In this document: in pieces, positions 52,980 to 62,269 of the stretch
Layout of the letters: each line of letters opens with the position of its first letter
Numbering within the stretch: the first letter of the stretch is position 1
From: CAVSIP01 sp963728075
Lineage (GTDB): Bacteria > Actinomycetota > Actinomycetes > JAFAQI01 > DASSKL01
Direction of reading: 5' to 3'
Length of the DNA: 64,000 bases
NCBI GenBank assembly: GCA_963728075.1
Contig: CAVSIP010000008.1
Location: forward strand, 124,001-188,000
Translations under genes and position numbers: made by a program
The notes under the pieces: generated by a model
Database searches by the model: none
What the model was told of the DNA's origin: nothing
What the model saw: the letters and a program-made list of their open reading frames with translations, nothing else

Positions 52980-54124
52980 TGCCGGCGAGAGAGCTGACCC
53001 TGCGCGTCTGGCGGGGCAACCACGAGGGCGGGGACTTCGCCACCTACACCGTGGAGGGCCAGGAGGGCGAGGTCGTCCTCGACGTCATCCACCGGCTGCA
53101 GGCCACGCAGGTCAACGACCTGGCCGTCCGCTGGAACTGCAAGGCCGGCAAGTGCGGGTCGTGCAGCGCCGAGATCAACGGCAAGCCGCGGCTGATGTGC
53201 ATGACGCGACTGTCGTCCCTGGACACCAGCGAGCCGATCACGGTCACGCCCGTACGGACGTTCCCGGTGGTCAAGGACCTGGTGACCGACGTCTCGTACA
53301 ACTACGAGATGGCCAAGCGGGTGCAGCCGTTCACGCCCGCGACGGACAACTCCGGCGGCAAGTTCCGGATGCAGCAGGACGACGTCAACCGCATCCAGGA
53401 GTTCCGCAAGTGCATCGAGTGCTTCCTGTGCCAGAACGTCTGCCACGTCGTCCGTGACCACGAGGAGAACAAGCAGGTCTTCGCCGGCCCGCGGTTCTTC
53501 ATCGCGCAGGCCGGGCTGGACATGCACCCGCTCGACACGCTGGACCGGCGCTCGTCCCTGCAGGACGACTTCGGTCTCGGCATGTGCAACATCACCAAGT
53601 GCTGCACCGAGGTGTGCCCCGAGCACATCAAGATCACCGACAACGGGATCATCCCGATGAAGGAGCGGGTCGTCGACCGGCGCTACGACCCCGTGGTCTG
53701 GCTCGGCAACAAGATCGGCATCCGCTCGCGCGAGCAGCGTGAGGTGGTGGGCCCGTACCGCCCGCCGTCCAGCCCGGACGACTACGTCCGCGCCGCCCGC
53801 GGCGAGGGACCACCGCCCGTCGGCGCCGACCCCGCACCGACGCTCGTGCCGCCGACGGACGAGCCCACGGGTCGGGTCGCGGACCTTCCCTCGGCACCGC
53901 CTGCGGTGCCCCAGGCAGGGAAGGGAGGGCGGTCGGGCCCTAAGCACGCCCCGGTCGAGCCCGCAGCGGGCGCGGCCACGCCGTACGGAACGGCGCGTGG
54001 GGCGGCCTCCGACCGACGAGCCGAGGACCGGGGCTCGTCGCTGAAGCAGAAGGGGTCGATCGCAGCTGCGGTCGCTGGTGTGGCCGCTGTGATCGGCGCG
54101 GTGCTCTGGCGCCGCCGCAAGTAG
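52979..54124 (+). CDS. sdhB: succinate dehydrogenase iron-sulfur subunit SdhB with membrane-anchored tail
   Basis: 381 residues, intact. [2Fe-2S] ligands C54, C59, C62 and C74 (NCKAGKCGSCSAE); [4Fe-4S] and [3Fe-4S] motifs CIECFLCQNVCHVV and CNITKCCTEVCPEHIK. Family length is about 250; here residues 255-381 add a Pro/Ala/Arg-rich linker and a C-terminal hydrophobic helix AAAVAGVAAVIGAVLWRRRK, suggesting an extra membrane anchor. ATG shares one base with the sdhA stop. A strong terminator follows. Confidence 0.93.
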   Translation: MPARELTLRVWRGNHEGGDFATYTVEGQEGEVVLDVIHRLQATQVNDLAVRWNCKAGKCGSCSAEINGKPRLMCMTRLSSLDTSEPITVTPVRTFPVVKDLVTDVSYNYEMAKRVQPFTPATDNSGGKFRMQQDDVNRIQEFRKCIECFLCQNVCHVVRDHEENKQVFAGPRFFIAQAGLDMHPLDTLDRRSSLQDDFGLGMCNITKCCTEVCPEHIKITDNGIIPMKERVVDRRYDPVVWLGNKIGIRSREQREVVGPYRPPSSPDDYVRAARGEGPPPVGADPAPTLVPPTDEPTGRVADLPSAPPAVPQAGKGGRSGPKHAPVEPAAGAATPYGTARGAASDRRAEDRGSSLKQKGSIAAAVAGVAAVIGAVLWRRRK

Positions 54125-54135
54125 GAGCTCACGTA

Positions 54136-54170
54136 CGAGGGGCCCGTCGCTGGTTGCGGCGGGCCCCTCG
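54136..54170 (+). terminator. terminator of the sdhCAB operon
   Basis: A 15-bp stem with one G-U type pair (54136-54150 with 54156-54170) around TGGTT, starting 12 bases after the sdhB stop codon. Confidence 0.75.
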
Positions 54171-54180
54171 TCGTCGGCTG

Positions 54181-54266
54181 CCACCTTCGTGCGCCCCATG
54201 ACCACCTTCGTGCGGCCAGCTGTGGTTTGGCGATCTTGGTTAGCCCTCACTGGCCGCATGAAGGTG
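54181..54266. repeat. direct and inverted short repeats
   Basis: CCACCTTCGTGCG occurs at 54181-54193 and again from 54202. CACCTTCGTGCGGCCA at 54203-54218 is the inverse of TGGCCGCATGAAGGTG at 54251-54266 with one mismatch, with 32 bases between. The block fills the space between sdhB and the convergent secreted-protein gene, whose stop overlaps it. Confidence 0.55.
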
Positions 54267-55136
54267 TCAGCGGCTGACGAGCTCCGCCGGCGCCTCGCGC
54301 ACGTGCACCAGCAGCGGCGGTGACGTACGCCGCACCTCTCCGGTGACCGTCTGGGCCGCGCCGCCGGCGACGGTGAACGTGGCCGACCAGGTGGTCGTGA
54401 CGGTGACCTGCCGGTCGCCCGGCGTGCGGTACACGTACGTCACGTCGCGGTTGGGGTAGTGCCCTCCGGGCTTGGCGAAGCGCTGGGTGACGCCGGACTC
54501 GAACGTCCAGTCCCAGGCGACCGGCGTGGCCGTGACGGTCACGGCCAGGCCGCCGAGGTCGAACGTCGTGGTGACCGGATCGCCGGAGCCGGCGCTGAAG
54601 ATGGCCTCCTTGTTGACCACGGCCCCGTCGTACGGCTGCACCGTCGGCTGGGGGAGCGGCAGGTCCATGTGGTCGAGGAAGTCCTGTGCAGCGCCGCCGA
54701 CGTCGGCGACTGCCGGTGGCTGCCGCTGGCCCAGGCACTCCGTGCCGCCCACGCGCCAGGGGCTGTCGGCATCCGGGCGCCAGTAGACGCGGTAGCGCAC
54801 CTGGCCGGGCTGGCAGCCCGCGGACGACCCGGTGCAGTTGGCGTCCACGTTCGCCTGGCCGTTCAGGCCGTTGCCGGGGCAGGCGATGACGATGGCCCAC
54901 TGGCAGTTGGCACACCCGTCCGAGCTGCCCTGGGAGACCGAGACGGCGTCCGCCCCCGGCACATGCCGACTGCCGTCATACCCCGAGTCAGTAGGAGTGA
55001 CGGTGGGGGCGGCTGCGCAATAGGCACCACAAGGCGGCTCGTCGGCCGCGGCGATGGCCGCTGGCGCAAACGACACGATGAGCGATGCCAAGACACCGGC
55101 GGCTAGAGGCTTAGAGCTAGTCAAGTCGCACCGCAT
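54267..55136 (-). CDS. secreted PKD-like protein of unknown function
   Basis: 289 residues with a signal peptide (residues 1-30, LAAGVLASLIVSFAPAAIAA). The N-terminal mature half is Cys-rich (CGAYC, SSDGCANCQWAIVIACPG, CTGSSAGCQPG), and the rest looks like PKD-type beta repeats (AVVNKEAIFSAGSGDPVTTT, VTYVYRTPGDRQVTVTTTW). Similar two-gene units, a DUF6318-type lipoprotein followed by such a protein, occur in actinobacteria. It overlaps the preceding lipoprotein gene by 20 bases. Function unknown. Confidence 0.7.
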   Translation of the reverse strand: MRCDLTSSKPLAAGVLASLIVSFAPAAIAAADEPPCGAYCAAAPTVTPTDSGYDGSRHVPGADAVSVSQGSSDGCANCQWAIVIACPGNGLNGQANVDANCTGSSAGCQPGQVRYRVYWRPDADSPWRVGGTECLGQRQPPAVADVGGAAQDFLDHMDLPLPQPTVQPYDGAVVNKEAIFSAGSGDPVTTTFDLGGLAVTVTATPVAWDWTFESGVTQRFAKPGGHYPNRDVTYVYRTPGDRQVTVTTTWSATFTVAGGAAQTVTGEVRRTSPPLLVHVREAPAELVSR

Positions 55137-55629
55137 TGCTGATCACCCATCGCACGCCGTGCTGCACCAGGGAAAGGTCCTGATTCCCGTGATGTGCTGG
55201 GTAGTGCATGACAACGTGACCCGCTGAGTCGACATCGTCGTATTCGTCCATCCCGACCTCGGCCGTTGCCGCAGCTGTTGCGCCCACGAGGTCATGTACC
55301 AGCACCGCGCCCACTTCGAACGCGGCGGACTTCGGTCGTAGCCCACTCGCATATGTCTTCTTCACGAAGGCAACCAGCTCGCGGCAGCCGCAGCCGGGGA
55401 GGCTCAGCGACTCCAGGTGTGTGGTGTCGCCCGTTGCGAGGGCGTGGTTCGCCGCGTCGAAGTACTCCCGCACGGCGGCTTCTACTTGCTGCTCGACCGT
55501 AGGGCTGGGGGAGGGGCTGACGCTCGTACGCGAGGGGGTGGGGAGGGCGCGCGCCTGCGTGGTGCCGGACGAGCAACCGGCCAGCAGTGCGGCCGTGGCC
55601 AACGCCAGGCCGATCCCCCGCATGTTCAC
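55117..55629 (-). CDS. lipoprotein, DUF6318-like
   Basis: 170 residues from GTG 55629 (VNMRGIGLALATAALLAGCS); an ATG two codons in is possible. LLAGC is a lipobox, so it is anchored to the outer face of the membrane after a Ser/Thr/Pro-rich linker. EYFDAANHALATGDTTHLES and SLPGCGCRELVAFVKK match the NTF2-like pattern I associate with DUF6318. TAGCAT lies eight bases before the GTG, a likely -10 box. Function unknown. Confidence 0.7.
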   Translation of the reverse strand: MNMRGIGLALATAALLAGCSSGTTQARALPTPSRTSVSPSPSPTVEQQVEAAVREYFDAANHALATGDTTHLESLSLPGCGCRELVAFVKKTYASGLRPKSAAFEVGAVLVHDLVGATAAATAEVGMDEYDDVDSAGHVVMHYPAHHGNQDLSLVQHGVRWVISNAVRLD

Positions 55630-55719
55630 GGCTCGGGATGCTATGCACCGCAGGCGCGCTCCGCGAGGGTCGTCCACAACGGTTACGCGGCCGGACCATC
55701 AACGGGCGCCTCGACGGCC

Positions 55720-57415
55720 CTACGGGCAGGCCCCCTGCACGCTGTCCACGGGCAGTTCGAACCAGCGCAGCGCCTCGAAGTCCTCGCGCAGCCCCGCCGG
55801 ACCGGTTGCCAGCGCGGGCACGGGCCGTACGGAGGCCAGCTCGCGCGCTTCCGCCAGGTAGCCGGCCAGGGACGACTCGGGGGCCCGGTCGTCGTGGTGG
55901 GGATAGCGCATCTGGCCGGACACGGTGTCATAGGTGACGTCGCTCAGCCGCATCGGCGGCTCCACCGGCCCGGCACGGTGGCGCCACAGGCCGGTCGTCG
56001 GCTCGAAGAGGTAGTCCGGCAGGAACCGGACGCCGTGCTCGGCGACGAAGTGCACCGCGTCGACGACGTAGGAGAACACGGCCTCGGAGATGAAGTAGTT
56101 GAAGTTCACCCGCACCCAGCCGGGCTTGATGCCCTCGCAGCCGATCTGGATCTCCCGCTCGAACTGGTGCGAGCGGTCCAGGTCGATCCCGAGCAGCCGG
56201 TGCCCGTACGGCCCCGCGCACGAGCACCCACCCCGCGACTGGATGCCGAACAGGTCGTTGAGCAGCGCCACCACGAAGTTGTGGTGCAGGTAGCGCCCAC
56301 CTGGCGGGCGTACGACGAAGGACACGATCGACAGCCGCTCCGCGTCGACGTTGCCCAGGATCTCGATCGCCGGGTTCTGCGACCACGACTGCACGGCCCG
56401 CCGCAGGAACGACTCCTCCGCCGTACGGATCGCCGTCGCGCCGACCGCCTGCTTGAGCTGGAAGACCAGCCCGGCCCGGATCGACTCGACGATGGCCGGG
56501 GTGCCGCCCTCCTCGCGGGCGACCACGTCGTCGAGGTAGCACGTGCTCGAGCGGGTTGACGTACGCCACGGTGCCGCCACCGGGCACGGTCGGCACGCGG
56601 TTGGCGAGCAGCGCGCGCCGGGTCACCAGCACGCCGGGCGTCCCTGGGCCGCCGATGAACTTGTGCGGCGAGATGAACACGGCGTCCTTGCGCCACGGGT
56701 CGCCCTCGCTGCCCATCTCGATGTCGACGTACGGGGCGGCCGCGGCGAAGTCCCAGAACGACAGCGCGCCGTACGCGTGCAGCAGCGACGCGACCCGGCG
56801 GGTGTCGGTCACGATGCCGGTGACGTTCGACGCCGCGGAGAACGAGCCGATGAGCAGCGGCCGGTGCTGGTGCGTACGCAGCGCGCTCTCCAGCGCCTCG
56901 ACGTCGATGTGGCCGTCCGCGTCCTCGGGGATCTGCACGACGTCGGCGATCGACTCCCGCCACGGCAGCTCGTTGGAGTGGTGCTCGAACGGCCCGATGA
57001 ACACCGCGGGCCGCTCCTCGTCCGGGATGTGCGCCGTCAGGTCGTACCGGTCGTCGAGCTGGCAGGGGACACGCAGGCCGAGGATGCGCACCATCTTGTC
57101 GATCGCGCCGGTGGAGCCGGAGCCGCAGAACAGCACCGCGCAGGAGTCGTCGCCGCCGACGGCCTCGCGGATGATCCGGCGGGCGTCCTCCCGCAGCCGG
57201 GTGGTCTGCAGGCCGGTGCCGCTGGACTCGGTGTGCGTGTTGGCGTACCGCGGCAGCACCTCGTCGCGGATGAAGTCCTCGAGGAAGGTCAGGGCACGGC
57301 CGGAGGCGGTGTAGTCGGCGTAGGTGACGCGCCGCGGGCCGTACGGGCCGGGCATGACCTGGTCGTCGCCGATCACCGACGACCGGATGCGCGCCAGCAG
57401 CGGCGACGGGTCCAC
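55720..57415 (-). CDS. class V PLP aminotransferase (cysteine desulfurase/selenocysteine lyase-like), one frameshift
   Basis: About 565 residues, longer than SufS/CsdB (about 410). PLP-binding Lys252 in SPHKFIGGPGTPG; HxN region GPFEHHSNELPWRES; a C-terminal GGCSCAGPYGHRLLG with the cysteine that would accept sulfur. Near 56,540 the frame changes (NPLEH then CYLDDVVAREEGGTPA), explained by one extra base in CACGTGCTAC. The family includes cysteine desulfurases, selenocysteine lyases and isopenicillin-N-epimerase-like enzymes; which applies is not determinable. Leaderless GTG start (TAGGCT-N6-GTG). Confidence 0.8.
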
Positions 57416-57421
57416 GGGGCC

Positions 57422-57427
57422 AGCCTA
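57422..57427 (-). promoter_or_regulatory. -10 element of a leaderless promoter (aminotransferase gene)
   Basis: TAGGCT, GGCCCC, then GTG at 57415. Confidence 0.5.
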
Positions 57428-57451
57428 GGCCCGGGCGGGGGTCGGCTGCGA

Positions 57452-57457
57452 CACACT
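57452..57457 (+). promoter_or_regulatory. possible -10 element before the inositol-phosphatase-like gene
   Basis: CACACT followed by CGGGAC and the GTG at 57464; same hexamer and spacing as the MoxR gene. Confidence 0.3.
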
Positions 57458-57463
57458 CGGGAC

Positions 57464-58270
57464 GTGACCTCCCCTCCCAACCCGCACGAGCTGCTCCACC
57501 TCGCCACCTCGCTGGCGCATCAGGCCGGCGCCCTGCTCGTGGAGCGGCGCCCGCGCGACCTGCACGCGTCAGGCACCAAGTCGTCGCCTACCGACGTCGT
57601 CACCGAGATGGACACGGCCGCGGAGCACCTGATCGTCGACGGACTGCGCGAGGCCCGGCCCGGTGACGGGATCCTCGCGGAGGAGGGTGCGCGCCGCGGA
57701 CAGCGAGACCGGGGTGCGCTGGGTCGTCGACCCGCTCGACGGCACGGTGAACTACCTGTACGGGATCCCGGACTTCGCCGTGTCCATCGCCGCCGAGCTC
57801 GACGGCGTCGGCCGTTGCAGGGGCCGTGTACGACCCGGCCAAGGGGCACACGTACCAGGCGGTCCGCGGTGGCGGCGCCACCTGCGACGGCCGCCCGTTG
57901 CGCTGCTCGGACGAGACCGACCTCGCGCGCGCCCTGGTCGGCACCGGCTTCGGGTACGCGTCGGCCCGCCGCGCCCGGCAGGCGCAGGTGCTCGCCGAGG
58001 TGCTGCCCCGCGTACGCGACATCCGGCGGCACGGCGCCGCCGCGCTGGACCTGTGCTCCGTAGCGGCCGGACGGCTGGACGCGTTCTACGAGCGCGGGCT
58101 GAACCCGTGGGACCTCGCTGCGGGTGGGCTGATCGCCGCGCGAGGCGGGGGCGTACGTCGGGGGCCTGCACGGCAGGCAGGCCGGCCCCGACCTGGTGAT
58201 CGCGGCGCCGCCGGCGCTGTTCGGGCCGCTGCACGACCTGCTCGCCCCGCTCGGCGCCGACCGCGACTGA
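57464..58270 (+). CDS. inositol monophosphatase-family protein, about three frameshifts
   Basis: About 265 residues spread over three frames: LLHLATSLAHQAGALLVERR and SSPTDVVTEMDTAAEHLIV to 57,690; VRWVVDPLDGTVNYLYGIPD (DPxDGTxN metal site) to 57,815; AVYDPAKGHTYQAVRGGGA to RGLNPWDLAAGGLIAA (WDxAAG site) to 58,145; then GPDLVIAAPPALFGPLHDLL. All metal-binding motifs of the Mg2+-dependent phosphatase family are present, so myo-inositol-1-phosphate, histidinol phosphate or a related substrate is expected. Errors in the sequence seem likely. Confidence 0.8.
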
Positions 58271-58367
58271 GCGGGCGGGGCAGGAAATCCGCGCCCGGCG
58301 TCGTAACCAACCCGTGACCCGCCTCGTTGGGGCGGGTAGGGGGCGACGGTGACGACGGGAGGTTCTG

Positions 58368-59558
58368 GTGCGACTGCCACCGCCGCTCCGCAGGCTGCCC
58401 CGCCGCGCAGGGCCTGGTCGCGCTCGCCGTGGCCGTGGCGATCCCTGCTGCCGGCGGCGCCGCCCTGGGCGTCCTGCCGCACCCGGGCGCCACGCGCCGC
58501 CCGCTGCGCCGTCGCCGCGCGGACGGCGGCGGCCGCCGCTGACGGCGCTACGCCCGCCAGCAGCAGGCGGCGTCGCGAGCGCGCAGCGGGCGCCGGTCTC
58601 CGCCCGGCCGGTCGCCGCGCTGCACGTGCTGCGCACGCCGGACGTGGTCGTCGAGCTCGGGTTCAGCGCGACCGGCGCGCAGGTCGCCCGGCTGCGTGCC
58701 GTACCCGGCGTGGAGGCCGTCGCCGTCCTCGACGCCGGCCGGGTGCGGACCCCGTACGTCAACCTCTTCGGCGTCGGGGTGGACCCCTCGGAGTTCCGGG
58801 AGTTCACCCCGCGCATCACCGCCGCGTCCGACCAGCTGTGGGAGGCGGTCGCGCACGGTGACCTGGCGGCGTCGTACTCGTACGAGCGGAACCTGCGTGA
58901 CCACTTCGGCCAGCGGATCACCGCCGCGAGCGGCCACCAGCGCACCCCGCGGCTGGGCGCGTTCGCGTCCTTCGGGATCCCCGGCGCGGACGTCGTGGTG
59001 TCGCACGAGGTGGCGCGGTGGCTCGGCATGCTGCCGGCGCGGCGGCTGCTCGTCGCGGCGCCGCGCCTGTCGCTGGCCCGGCTGACCGACGCCGTGCACG
59101 CGGTGATGGGCCAGCGAGCGCACGTCCAGCTGCTGCGGCCGTCCGCGGTCGACCAGTCGCGGATCAGCGACTACGCCCGCCAGGTGATCCCCGCCCAGTA
59201 CCTGCGGCTCTACCGCGCGGCGGCCGGTACCTGCCCGGGCCTGCCGTGGAGCGTGCTGGCCGCGATCGGTGCGGTCGAGACCGGGCACGGGCGCGACACC
59301 AGCACCTCGTCCGCCGGCGCGATGGGCCCGATGCAGTTCCTGCCGTCCACCTGGAGGTACTACGGCCGGGATGCCGACGGTGACGGCAAGGCCGACATCA
59401 TGGACCCGGTCGACGCGATCTACTCGGCGGCGTACTACCTGTGCGACAGCGGTGGCGGTCGCGGCGGCCAGGCGCTGTACGACGCGATCTTCGCGTACAA
59501 CCACGCGGACTGGTACGTCCGGGCCGTGCTGGACCTCGCGGTGCGCTACCAGGGCTGA
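58368..59558 (+). CDS. secreted lytic transglycosylase-like protein, frameshifts in the signal peptide region
   Basis: GTG 58368 with GGGAGGTT upstream. The start VRLPPPLRRLPRRAG and a signal peptide core LVALAVAVAIPAAGGAALGV lie in different frames (one extra G near 58,398), and the mature part returns to the first frame after about 58,540. Residues from VAALHVLRTPDVVVELGFSA on are intact; the C-terminal SLT domain has WSVLAAIGAVETGHGRDT with the catalytic Glu and SAGAMGPMQFLPSTWRYYG. It cleaves or remodels peptidoglycan outside the cell. Confidence 0.83.
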   Translation: MRLPPPLRRLPRRAGPGRARRGRGDPCCRRRRPGRPAAPGRHAPPAAPSPRGRRRPPLTALRPPAAGGVASAQRAPVSARPVAALHVLRTPDVVVELGFSATGAQVARLRAVPGVEAVAVLDAGRVRTPYVNLFGVGVDPSEFREFTPRITAASDQLWEAVAHGDLAASYSYERNLRDHFGQRITAASGHQRTPRLGAFASFGIPGADVVVSHEVARWLGMLPARRLLVAAPRLSLARLTDAVHAVMGQRAHVQLLRPSAVDQSRISDYARQVIPAQYLRLYRAAAGTCPGLPWSVLAAIGAVETGHGRDTSTSSAGAMGPMQFLPSTWRYYGRDADGDGKADIMDPVDAIYSAAYYLCDSGGGRGGQALYDAIFAYNHADWYVRAVLDLAVRYQG

Positions 59559-59693
59559 CGCCGGGCCGGCCGACCCGCGTATGCCCCGCACCTCGCGGGA
59601 CAGCTCAACTGGGGGTTCGTACGGCGGGTCGCGAGGGTTCTCCTGCAAGTCGGTCTGTCCCGTGCGACGAGACAGATCAACGTGCAGGGGCCG

Positions 59694-61211
59694 TCACCGC
59701 TTGCCGTACTGCAGGTCCTGGATCTTCTTGAGGGCCTTGGGCAGCCAGGCCGGGCGCTCGAAGGACAGGATGTCGAACGGCAGGGCGAACCGCTCGCGGG
59801 CGATCGCCTTCGCGCGGGTGAACTCCTTGAGGCCGTCCGGGCCGTGGATGCGCCCGAAGCCGGAGTCGCCCACCCCGCCGAACGGCAGCGAGGCGAACCC
59901 GGCGAACGACATCACCGAGTTCACCGCGGCCATGCCCGAGCGGATCTTGCGGGCGATCTCCATGGCCCGCTTCTTGCCGTACACGGCGGCCCCGAGGCCG
60001 TACGTCGTGTCGTTGGCCAGCGCGAGCGCCTCGTCGACGTCGCGCACCTTGATGATCGGGATCACCGGGCCGAACGTCTCGTCGCGCAGCACCTTCGCGT
60101 CGGTCGGGACGTCGGTGAGGATCACCGGGTCGACGAACGGCGGGCGTACGGACTCCGGCCCGCCGACGAGTACCGTCGCGCCGCGCTCGACTGCGTCCTC
60201 GATGTGGGCGCGGATGATGTCCAGCTGCTTCGGCATGGTGATCGGCCCGATCGCCGCGTCCGCGTCCGCGCCGGCGCGGATCGTCCGGGCTCGGCTGACG
60301 ATCGCCTCGACGAAGCGGTCGTACGCGGACTCGACCACGTACACCCGCTCCACGCCGATGCAGGTCTGGCCGGCGTTGGAGCACCCGCCGAACAGAGCGG
60401 CCGACGCCGCCTTCTCCACGTCCCCGTCCGCGTCGACGATGAGCGCGTCCTTGCCACCGAGCTCCATGAGCACCGGGGTCAGCGACTCCGCGCAGGCCGC
60501 CATGATCTTCTTGCCGGTCGGCGCGGAGCCGGTGAACGCGATCTTGTCGACCCCGGCCCGGCACAGCGCCGCACCGGTCTCACCGAGACCGGTGATCGTC
60601 TGCAGCACCGGGTGCTCCGGTACGGCCTCGCGCACGCAGTCCTCGAGGAACACCCCGACCGCTGGGGTGAACTCGCTCGGCTTGAACACCACGGCGTTGC
60701 CGGCGGCGAGCGCGTAGACGATCGAGCCCATGGGGGTGAACAGCGGGTAGTTCCACGGGCCGATCACGCCGATGACGCCGAACGGCTCGTAGGACACCTC
60801 GCCGGCGACGTTCATGAGCGTGAGTGAGCCCGGCGCCTTCTGCGAGCCGAGCACCTTCTTGGCGTTCTTGCGTGCCCACTCGATGTGCTCGAGCACGAGC
60901 TGGTGCTCGATGAGTGCCTCGGCCTCGGGCTTGCCGTTCTCGCGGTGGATGAGGTCGAGCAGCTCCTCGCGGCGGCGGACGAGAACGCCCTGCAGTCGCT
61001 TGAGCCGCTCGGACCGGCCGGCGTACCCGAGGTCGCGCCACCAAGGGAACGCCTCCCGGGCGCGCGCGACCGCGGCCGCCACCTCGCCCGGCCCGCAGAC
61101 GGGCAGCGTGGCGACGACCTCACCGGTCGCCGGGCTCGTCGACTCGAAGGTCTCCGACGCCGTGGCGCGGAACTCCTCGACAGTGCTGGGGCGGTCAGCT
61201 GTCAGCGACAT
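59694..61211 (-). CDS. aldehyde dehydrogenase family protein
   Basis: 505 residues. Motifs VIGPWNYPLFTPMGSIVYAL, AFTGSAPTGKKIMAACAES, MELGGKDALIVDADG (general base) and GGCSNAGQTCIGVERVYVV with catalytic Cys284. FGGVGDSGFGRIHGPDGLKE and an extra C-terminal stretch of about 30 residues (PFDILSFERPAWLPKALKKI) are typical of the coniferyl/fatty-aldehyde-like subgroup with a membrane-associated tail. Substrate unknown. ATG 61211 was chosen; the frame extends upstream only as a shadow. Confidence 0.9.
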   Translation of the reverse strand: MSLTADRPSTVEEFRATASETFESTSPATGEVVATLPVCGPGEVAAAVARAREAFPWWRDLGYAGRSERLKRLQGVLVRRREELLDLIHRENGKPEAEALIEHQLVLEHIEWARKNAKKVLGSQKAPGSLTLMNVAGEVSYEPFGVIGVIGPWNYPLFTPMGSIVYALAAGNAVVFKPSEFTPAVGVFLEDCVREAVPEHPVLQTITGLGETGAALCRAGVDKIAFTGSAPTGKKIMAACAESLTPVLMELGGKDALIVDADGDVEKAASAALFGGCSNAGQTCIGVERVYVVESAYDRFVEAIVSRARTIRAGADADAAIGPITMPKQLDIIRAHIEDAVERGATVLVGGPESVRPPFVDPVILTDVPTDAKVLRDETFGPVIPIIKVRDVDEALALANDTTYGLGAAVYGKKRAMEIARKIRSGMAAVNSVMSFAGFASLPFGGVGDSGFGRIHGPDGLKEFTRAKAIARERFALPFDILSFERPAWLPKALKKIQDLQYGKR

Positions 61212-61234
61212 GCCCCCAGGGTCGCAGAGACCCC

Positions 61235-62191
61235 TCAGTCCTGGATACGGGGGAGCACCTCGCGCCGGTAGAACTCGATCATGCCGGGGATGTCCGGTCC
61301 CATCTGGCCCACGTACACCTCGTCGAAGCCGGCCTCGACGTACTGCCCGACCACCTCCGCGTGACGCTGCGGGTCCGGACCGCAGGCGACCTTCTCGCGG
61401 ACGTGCTCCTCGGTGACGAGCTGGGAGATCTCGTCGAAGTGCTTGGGCAGCGGTGCGTCCTGGGTGATCTGGCCGCTGACGAGCTCCGAGCGCCACAGCT
61501 CGTGCGCCGTCTTGACCGCCTGCTGCTCGTCGGGGTTCCAGCAGACCTTCACCCCACCCTGCGTACGCCCGCTGCCGCCCATGCCGCGGTACGCGACGAG
61601 CGCGTCCGCCTTCGGGGAGGTGGTCATGTAGCCGTCGCCGATGCGCGCGGCCAGCTCCATCGACTTCTGGCCGAACCCGGACAGGAGGATCTCCGGGGAC
61701 CGGTGCGGCAGCGTGTAGATCCGGGCGTTCTCCACCGTGTAGTGCTCGGTCTCCATGCTCGTCAGCTCGCCGGTCCACAGCTGGCGGATGATCGCTACGG
61801 CCTCCTCGAGCATCTCCAGCCGGACGTCGGCGCGTGGCCACGGCAGGCCGGTCACATGTTCGTTGAGCGCCTCACCGGAGCCGAGCCCGAGGGTGAAGCG
61901 GTCGCCGAAGAGCTGCGCCGTCGTGGCCGCGGCCTGGGCGATGACCACCGGGTGGAGGCGGAAGGTGGGGCAGGTGACCGCCGTAGTCACCTCGAGGCGC
62001 TCCGTCGCGCTGGCGATGGCACCGAGCACCGACCAGACGAACGGGCTCTCACCCTGCTCGTCGATCCACGGGTGGAAGTGGTCGGAGATCCAGGCCCTGG
62101 TGAACCCGGCCTCCTCCGCTGCGACCGCCGCCTCGACGAGCGCCTTGGCGTCGTGGTCCTCGCTGGACAGGAAGATGCCGATCTCGGCCAC
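61235..62191 (-). CDS. LLM-class F420-dependent oxidoreductase, FGD-like (TIGR03557 type)
   Basis: 318 residues: EIGIFLSSEDHDAKALVEAA, FTRAWISDHFHPWIDEQGES, VTTAVTCPTFRLHPVVIAQA, FTLGLGSGEALNEHVTG and the characteristic SMELAARIGDGYMTTSPKAD. These resemble F420-dependent glucose-6-phosphate dehydrogenase and the related TIGR03557 family. GGAGGT lies six bases before the GTG start. Immediately upstream of the aldehyde dehydrogenase gene on the same strand (23 bp), so probably in one operon. Substrate not proved. Confidence 0.9.
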   Translation of the reverse strand: MAEIGIFLSSEDHDAKALVEAAVAAEEAGFTRAWISDHFHPWIDEQGESPFVWSVLGAIASATERLEVTTAVTCPTFRLHPVVIAQAAATTAQLFGDRFTLGLGSGEALNEHVTGLPWPRADVRLEMLEEAVAIIRQLWTGELTSMETEHYTVENARIYTLPHRSPEILLSGFGQKSMELAARIGDGYMTTSPKADALVAYRGMGGSGRTQGGVKVCWNPDEQQAVKTAHELWRSELVSGQITQDAPLPKHFDEISQLVTEEHVREKVACGPDPQRHAEVVGQYVEAGFDEVYVGQMGPDIPGMIEFYRREVLPRIQD

Positions 62192-62269
62192 GGGTGACCT
62201 CCGAATGCTCGATGTCGTCTCCCCGTCGGCGTACCCGCTCCCGCGGCCCGGTATGGACCCGGATCCGGG

